Source: Flavobacterium sp. SUN052
GTDB lineage: Bacteria > Bacteroidota > Bacteroidia > Flavobacteriales > Flavobacteriaceae
Length of the DNA: 64,000 nt
Direction: 5' to 3'
Assembly (NCBI RefSeq): GCF_028867935.1
Contig: NZ_JAPQNS010000020.1
Span: 1-64,000, forward strand
In this document: in pieces, positions 63,438 through 64,000 of the stretch
Numbering within the stretch: the stretch's first letter is position 1
How the letters are laid out: each line of letters opens with the position of its first letter
Program-made: the position numbers and the translations under genes
Notes under the pieces: model-generated
Seen by the model: only the letters and a program-made list of their open reading frames with translations
Databases searched by the model: none
What the model was told of the DNA's origin: nothing

Positions 63438-64000
63438 ATGGACACGAGACGCGAGTTTTTAAAGAAAGCAGCAATTCTGGCGGGCGGCACAGGCCTGCTC
63501 AATGGATTACCAGCCTCCATTCAAAAGGCATTGGCGATTGCCCCACCGCCGGGTAGCACGTATCTTGATGCTGAACACGTCGTTATTCTCATGCAGGAGA
63601 ATCGGTCCTTCGATCACTGCTATGGAGCCCTTCGGGGCGTTCGGGGCTTTAACGATCCGCGCGCCATATCCCTGCCCAACAAGAACCGGGTCTGGTTGCA
63701 AACCAATGCAGGGGGTAAAACCTACGCTCCATTTCGGCTCAACCTGCACGATACAAAAGCAACCTGGATGAGTTCGTTGCCCCACTCCTGGACTAATCAG
63801 GTAGATGCCCGCAACGGCGGCAAGTTTGACCGCTGGCTCGACGTAAAGTCCTCCGGCCGTAAAGAATACGCCCACATGCCACTCACAATGGGCTATTACG
63901 ACCGTCAGGACATTCCTTTTTATTACGCGCTGGCGGATGCCTTCACGGTATGCGACCAGAATTTTTGTTCATCACTGACGGGAACAACGCCCAATCGGTC
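63438..64000 (+). CDS. Phosphocholine-type phospholipase C (partial, runs off the window)
   Basis: The first 187 codons are present; the frame is open to the window edge. The N-terminus MDTRREFLKKAAILAGGTGLL is a Tat signal, so the protein is exported folded. The phosphoesterase family start EHVVILMQENRSFDHCYG is clear, followed by RGFNDPRAI and PYFYALADAFTVCDQNF-like segments typical of phospholipase C and acid phosphatases of this family. With the glycerophosphodiesterase at 52.9 kb it could serve phospholipid phosphate scavenging, though the two genes are far apart. Confidence 0.9.
   Translation, partial: MDTRREFLKKAAILAGGTGLLNGLPASIQKALAIAPPPGSTYLDAEHVVILMQENRSFDHCYGALRGVRGFNDPRAISLPNKNRVWLQTNAGGKTYAPFRLNLHDTKATWMSSLPHSWTNQVDARNGGKFDRWLDVKSSGRKEYAHMPLTMGYYDRQDIPFYYALADAFTVCDQNFCSSLTGTTPNR

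Noticed and set aside
1..64000. tRNA, rRNA, riboswitch or prophage genes
   Set aside because: I looked through the gaps and saw no cloverleaf, rRNA core, known riboswitch core or phage protein; small RNAs without known structure could be missed by eye.

Overview
The window looks like chromosomal DNA of a Bacteroidota bacterium, most likely a Spirosomaceae-type member of the Cytophagales. The evidence is a SusC/SusD pair under ECF sigma/FecR control, several TonB-dependent receptors with carboxypeptidase-like N-terminal domains, a surface protein with a type IX secretion-like tail, many periplasmic sugar dehydrogenase/cytochrome fusions, and promoters with a TTTG -7 element. I saw no rRNA, tRNA, transposase, integrase, phage gene or CRISPR array. 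Gene names rest on motifs read by eye; no database search was run. Region 1 (0.1-16.6 kb, nearly all on the minus strand) is an efflux, ion and trehalose stress island. It holds a tripartite RND pump operon, a periplasmic TPR protein, a membrane-anchored coiled-coil protein, a small membrane protein with a CPA1 Na+/H+ antiporter, a PhoB/OmpR-type two-component system, a fused trehalose-6-phosphate synthase/phosphatase, and a short, motif-eroded GH13 protein. The main discovery is that the promoters of these transcription units carry the same unusual array. The 7-mer TTCTAAG (gene sense) is repeated three or four times at an exact 11-bp period, and the array ends 14-15 bp before a TTTG -7 element. 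This geometry is that of a PhoB-box activator site. It suggests that the local response regulator, or a close relative, switches the whole island on as one regulon. Region 2 (16.7-25.1 kb) holds a thioredoxin, a large repeat-rich surface protein, and a sugar dehydrogenase/isomerase operon. That operon is divergent from a catalytically dead Nudix-type repressor across a perfect 18-bp inverted repeat. Region 3 (25.2-44.6 kb) is a polysaccharide-utilisation locus. A plus-strand series (NIPSNAP, GH9, sialate O-acetylesterase-like, ThuA-remnant sugar dehydrogenase, GH26 mannanase) converges on a minus-strand operon (ECF sigma, FecR, SusC, SusD, clan GH-A glycosidase, sulfatase). The gene content points to an acetylated beta-mannan or glucomannan. 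Three long intergenic hairpins of different families occur in the window: two inside this locus and one in region 1. Region 4 (44.6-64 kb) is mixed: a DUF2306 membrane protein and Crp-like regulator, a lipoprotein, a polysaccharide deacetylase, a methyltransferase, an Oar-like TonB receptor with a glycerophosphodiesterase, a sulfatase with a full-length ThuA/sugar dehydrogenase/cytochrome protein, a siderophore receptor/PepSY iron operon behind two tandem Fur-like palindromes, and the start of a Tat-exported phospholipase C that runs off the window end.
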